NCBI GenBank assembly: GCA_905221605.1
Contig: CAJNDS010001746.1
Location: 339,797-403,796 of the forward strand
Direction: 5' to 3'
From: Symbiodinium natans
Lineage: Eukaryota; Sar; Dinophyceae; Suessiales; Symbiodiniaceae
DNA length: 64,000 nucleotides
Positions 63,901 through 64,000 of this stretch are shown in pieces. Each line of letters starts with the position of its first letter. The stretch's first letter is position 1. Below the pieces are notes generated by a model that saw only the letters and a list, made by a program, of their open reading frames with translations, was not told where the DNA came from and ran no database searches. The position numbers and the translations under genes are program-made.

Positions 63901-64000
63901 AGCTTTGTTTTACAGGAGACAAGAAAAAGGAAAAGCTGGAATGGTTGTGTTATCGCACGTGGATGACATGGAACTGTACGCGACAGAGAAAGAGTTCCAA
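60974..64000 (+). CDS. Integrase and reverse transcriptase of element 2, partial
   Basis: An open frame of 1,009 codons from the ATG at 60,974 to the window edge without a stop; upstream residues in this frame (VTDLRIYRAV) suggest it normally continues from the protease. A SAP-like motif is at about residues 219-254 (STIKQLRNACEFLKIGKTGS). HELTHLPKADWCESC from residue 294 is the pre-integrase zinc motif. The integrase core has Asp 333 (SMDFKF), Asp 400 (RTDTEPA) and Glu 439 (GAQVERWVQ). A long acidic linker follows, then a copia-type reverse transcriptase with RGRLVAREFKWLGS, SIDVGDAYL (Asp 917) and HVDDM (Asp 997, 998). All catalytic residues seen are intact. Confidence 0.93.
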   Translation, partial: MENGRDDVPISIRKLTLTKELKDDIENGKYEEGWFYLTDGRPVRIDWDVNTTYSLGRDEGRVFNFRTTLRTRYEEEQIVWEEMEFHECAEEWRDKGTTVIVPEIEKAVVITIMERFPRSVEDYGEYSSPYKRKEPEEKRDVEMEPQEQDDLWKGRSEKELQREIEKGIEELEQAPSSGFAPGPHMQEENDESERKKVEEQLPKLGEAMEEKMKIGGIELTPASTIKQLRNACEFLKIGKTGSKAQIWQRLKEAVASNKMKELVEISKGLEVEFSREPDGEKRPEAPSDEERKRHELTHLPKADWCESCSATRSREDDFKITEKKYEASLVSMDFKFTGTRNEEDAKDVKDALCISLVMVDQETKFVHAIPVQSKEVTNYLVEEVCRVLMLMQPKVILRTDTEPAMIALRKKVQTIRKMQKLETEIQDVAPDTHQGAQVERWVQTVRNLSKTLVYGVEKEAKVKITSESTLYPWAPRHAAFLLNRFVVQQGKTPFELVFDREYKGTLVPWGSVVVAKPLPKTKEKGEAWKKGIFVGKDMVSNMNLVSTRSGIIKSRTMRQCSPTFEVETLANACGTPWNYSQEQLTGRSKQPKRLPPSSGIEVAPIEGPPVQVPRTPAVGLETPQYSPTASERPSDAMASDPPTSDDDDNDEDPGEGQRSSEASSRKGAAARKRDEASMTSGEAEEEEPEGTSKRELEGAAAEEPEATRPRVDEGSGQVEERPEKIQRGEPSGTVRRIMATRSVQEVASFLRKDLPKYHDDEEVELEEFDGLEVEFEEPEEERSSELGEDEEFEESMPRWSNKFEDGPPKLDEDELTKVDIVSREHEISRLTEMKVLKELPEGTSVSNYKYLSTKVVYDWRHRDSEWQRRGRLVAREFKWLGSTDIASLFSPTGVASTVKLLSAMFVSSNDHILGSIDVGDAYLMVEQEEPTVVEVDGKYYELGFTLPGQRMGSSAWFNKLKGYLEEYGLKSDEGLPALFYRRQEKGKAGMVVLSHVDDMELYATEKEFQ

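Larger units (their letters stand above)
58206..64000 (+). mobile_element. Copia-type LTR retrotransposon 2, runs off the window
   Basis: A presumed 5' LTR (about 58,206-58,345, exact start not fixed, TATATA at 58,243) interrupts the Gag-like ORF. A primer-binding site at 58,346-58,357, a hairpin-rich leader of about 355 nt, gag, zinc knuckle, protease, a SAP-like motif, integrase and reverse transcriptase follow in Ty1/copia order. The coding strand is purine-rich (GAA, GGA, AAG codons), unlike the GC-rich element 1. Two one-base frame changes break the polyprotein. The RNase H domain and 3' LTR are beyond the edge. Confidence 0.92.

Overview
The window looks like nuclear DNA of a dinoflagellate, most likely a member of the Symbiodiniaceae. 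Four things point there: a very long gene cut into dozens of tiny exons; introns that mostly start with GC, sometimes GA and only occasionally GT, and end in AG followed by G; abundant simple-sequence DNA in introns; and Ty1/copia-type and tyrosine-recombinase retroelements of a kind known from these algae. The species is an inference; no rRNA, plastid gene or spliced-leader sequence was found to confirm it.

Positions 1 to about 44,300 (minus strand, read from high to low coordinates) hold most of one gene, the heavy chain of cytoplasmic dynein 1. Exons follow the order of the family: N-terminal tail (44-30 kb), linker (30-17.8 kb), AAA1 (17.7-16.1 kb), AAA2 (16-14 kb), AAA3 (13.8-10.3 kb), AAA4 (10.2-7.4 kb), stalk and microtubule-binding domain (7.3-4.6 kb) and AAA5 (1.3-0.15 kb). 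The C-terminus lies beyond position 1; the extreme N-terminus is not securely located.

The linker is interrupted by an intron of about 6.5 kb (25.0-18.46 kb). Inside it, on the same strand, is a second multi-exon gene (ATG at 24,920, TGA at 18,771) encoding four LIM zinc-binding domains and a C-terminal villin headpiece. This is the architecture of the actin-binding abLIM family. Joining the dynein exons across it restores the expected linker sequence, so this is a nested gene and not an insertion into dynein.

About 44.3-47.4 kb has no gene I can assign. From 47.4 kb to the right edge the plus strand is retroelement DNA: a decayed copia-type element (about 47.4-50.9 kb) with gag, protease and integrase but no recognisable reverse transcriptase; an unassigned 415-codon ORF and diverged tandem repeats (50.9-53.9 kb); a broken tyrosine-recombinase gene (54.8-57.0 kb) followed by a Gag-like ORF (57.1-58.2 kb); and a second copia-type element (about 58.2-64.0 kb, running off the edge) with gag, zinc knuckle, protease, a SAP-like motif, integrase and reverse transcriptase. 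Its untranslated leader carries a string of hairpins, three of which are copies of one hairpin with compensatory base changes.
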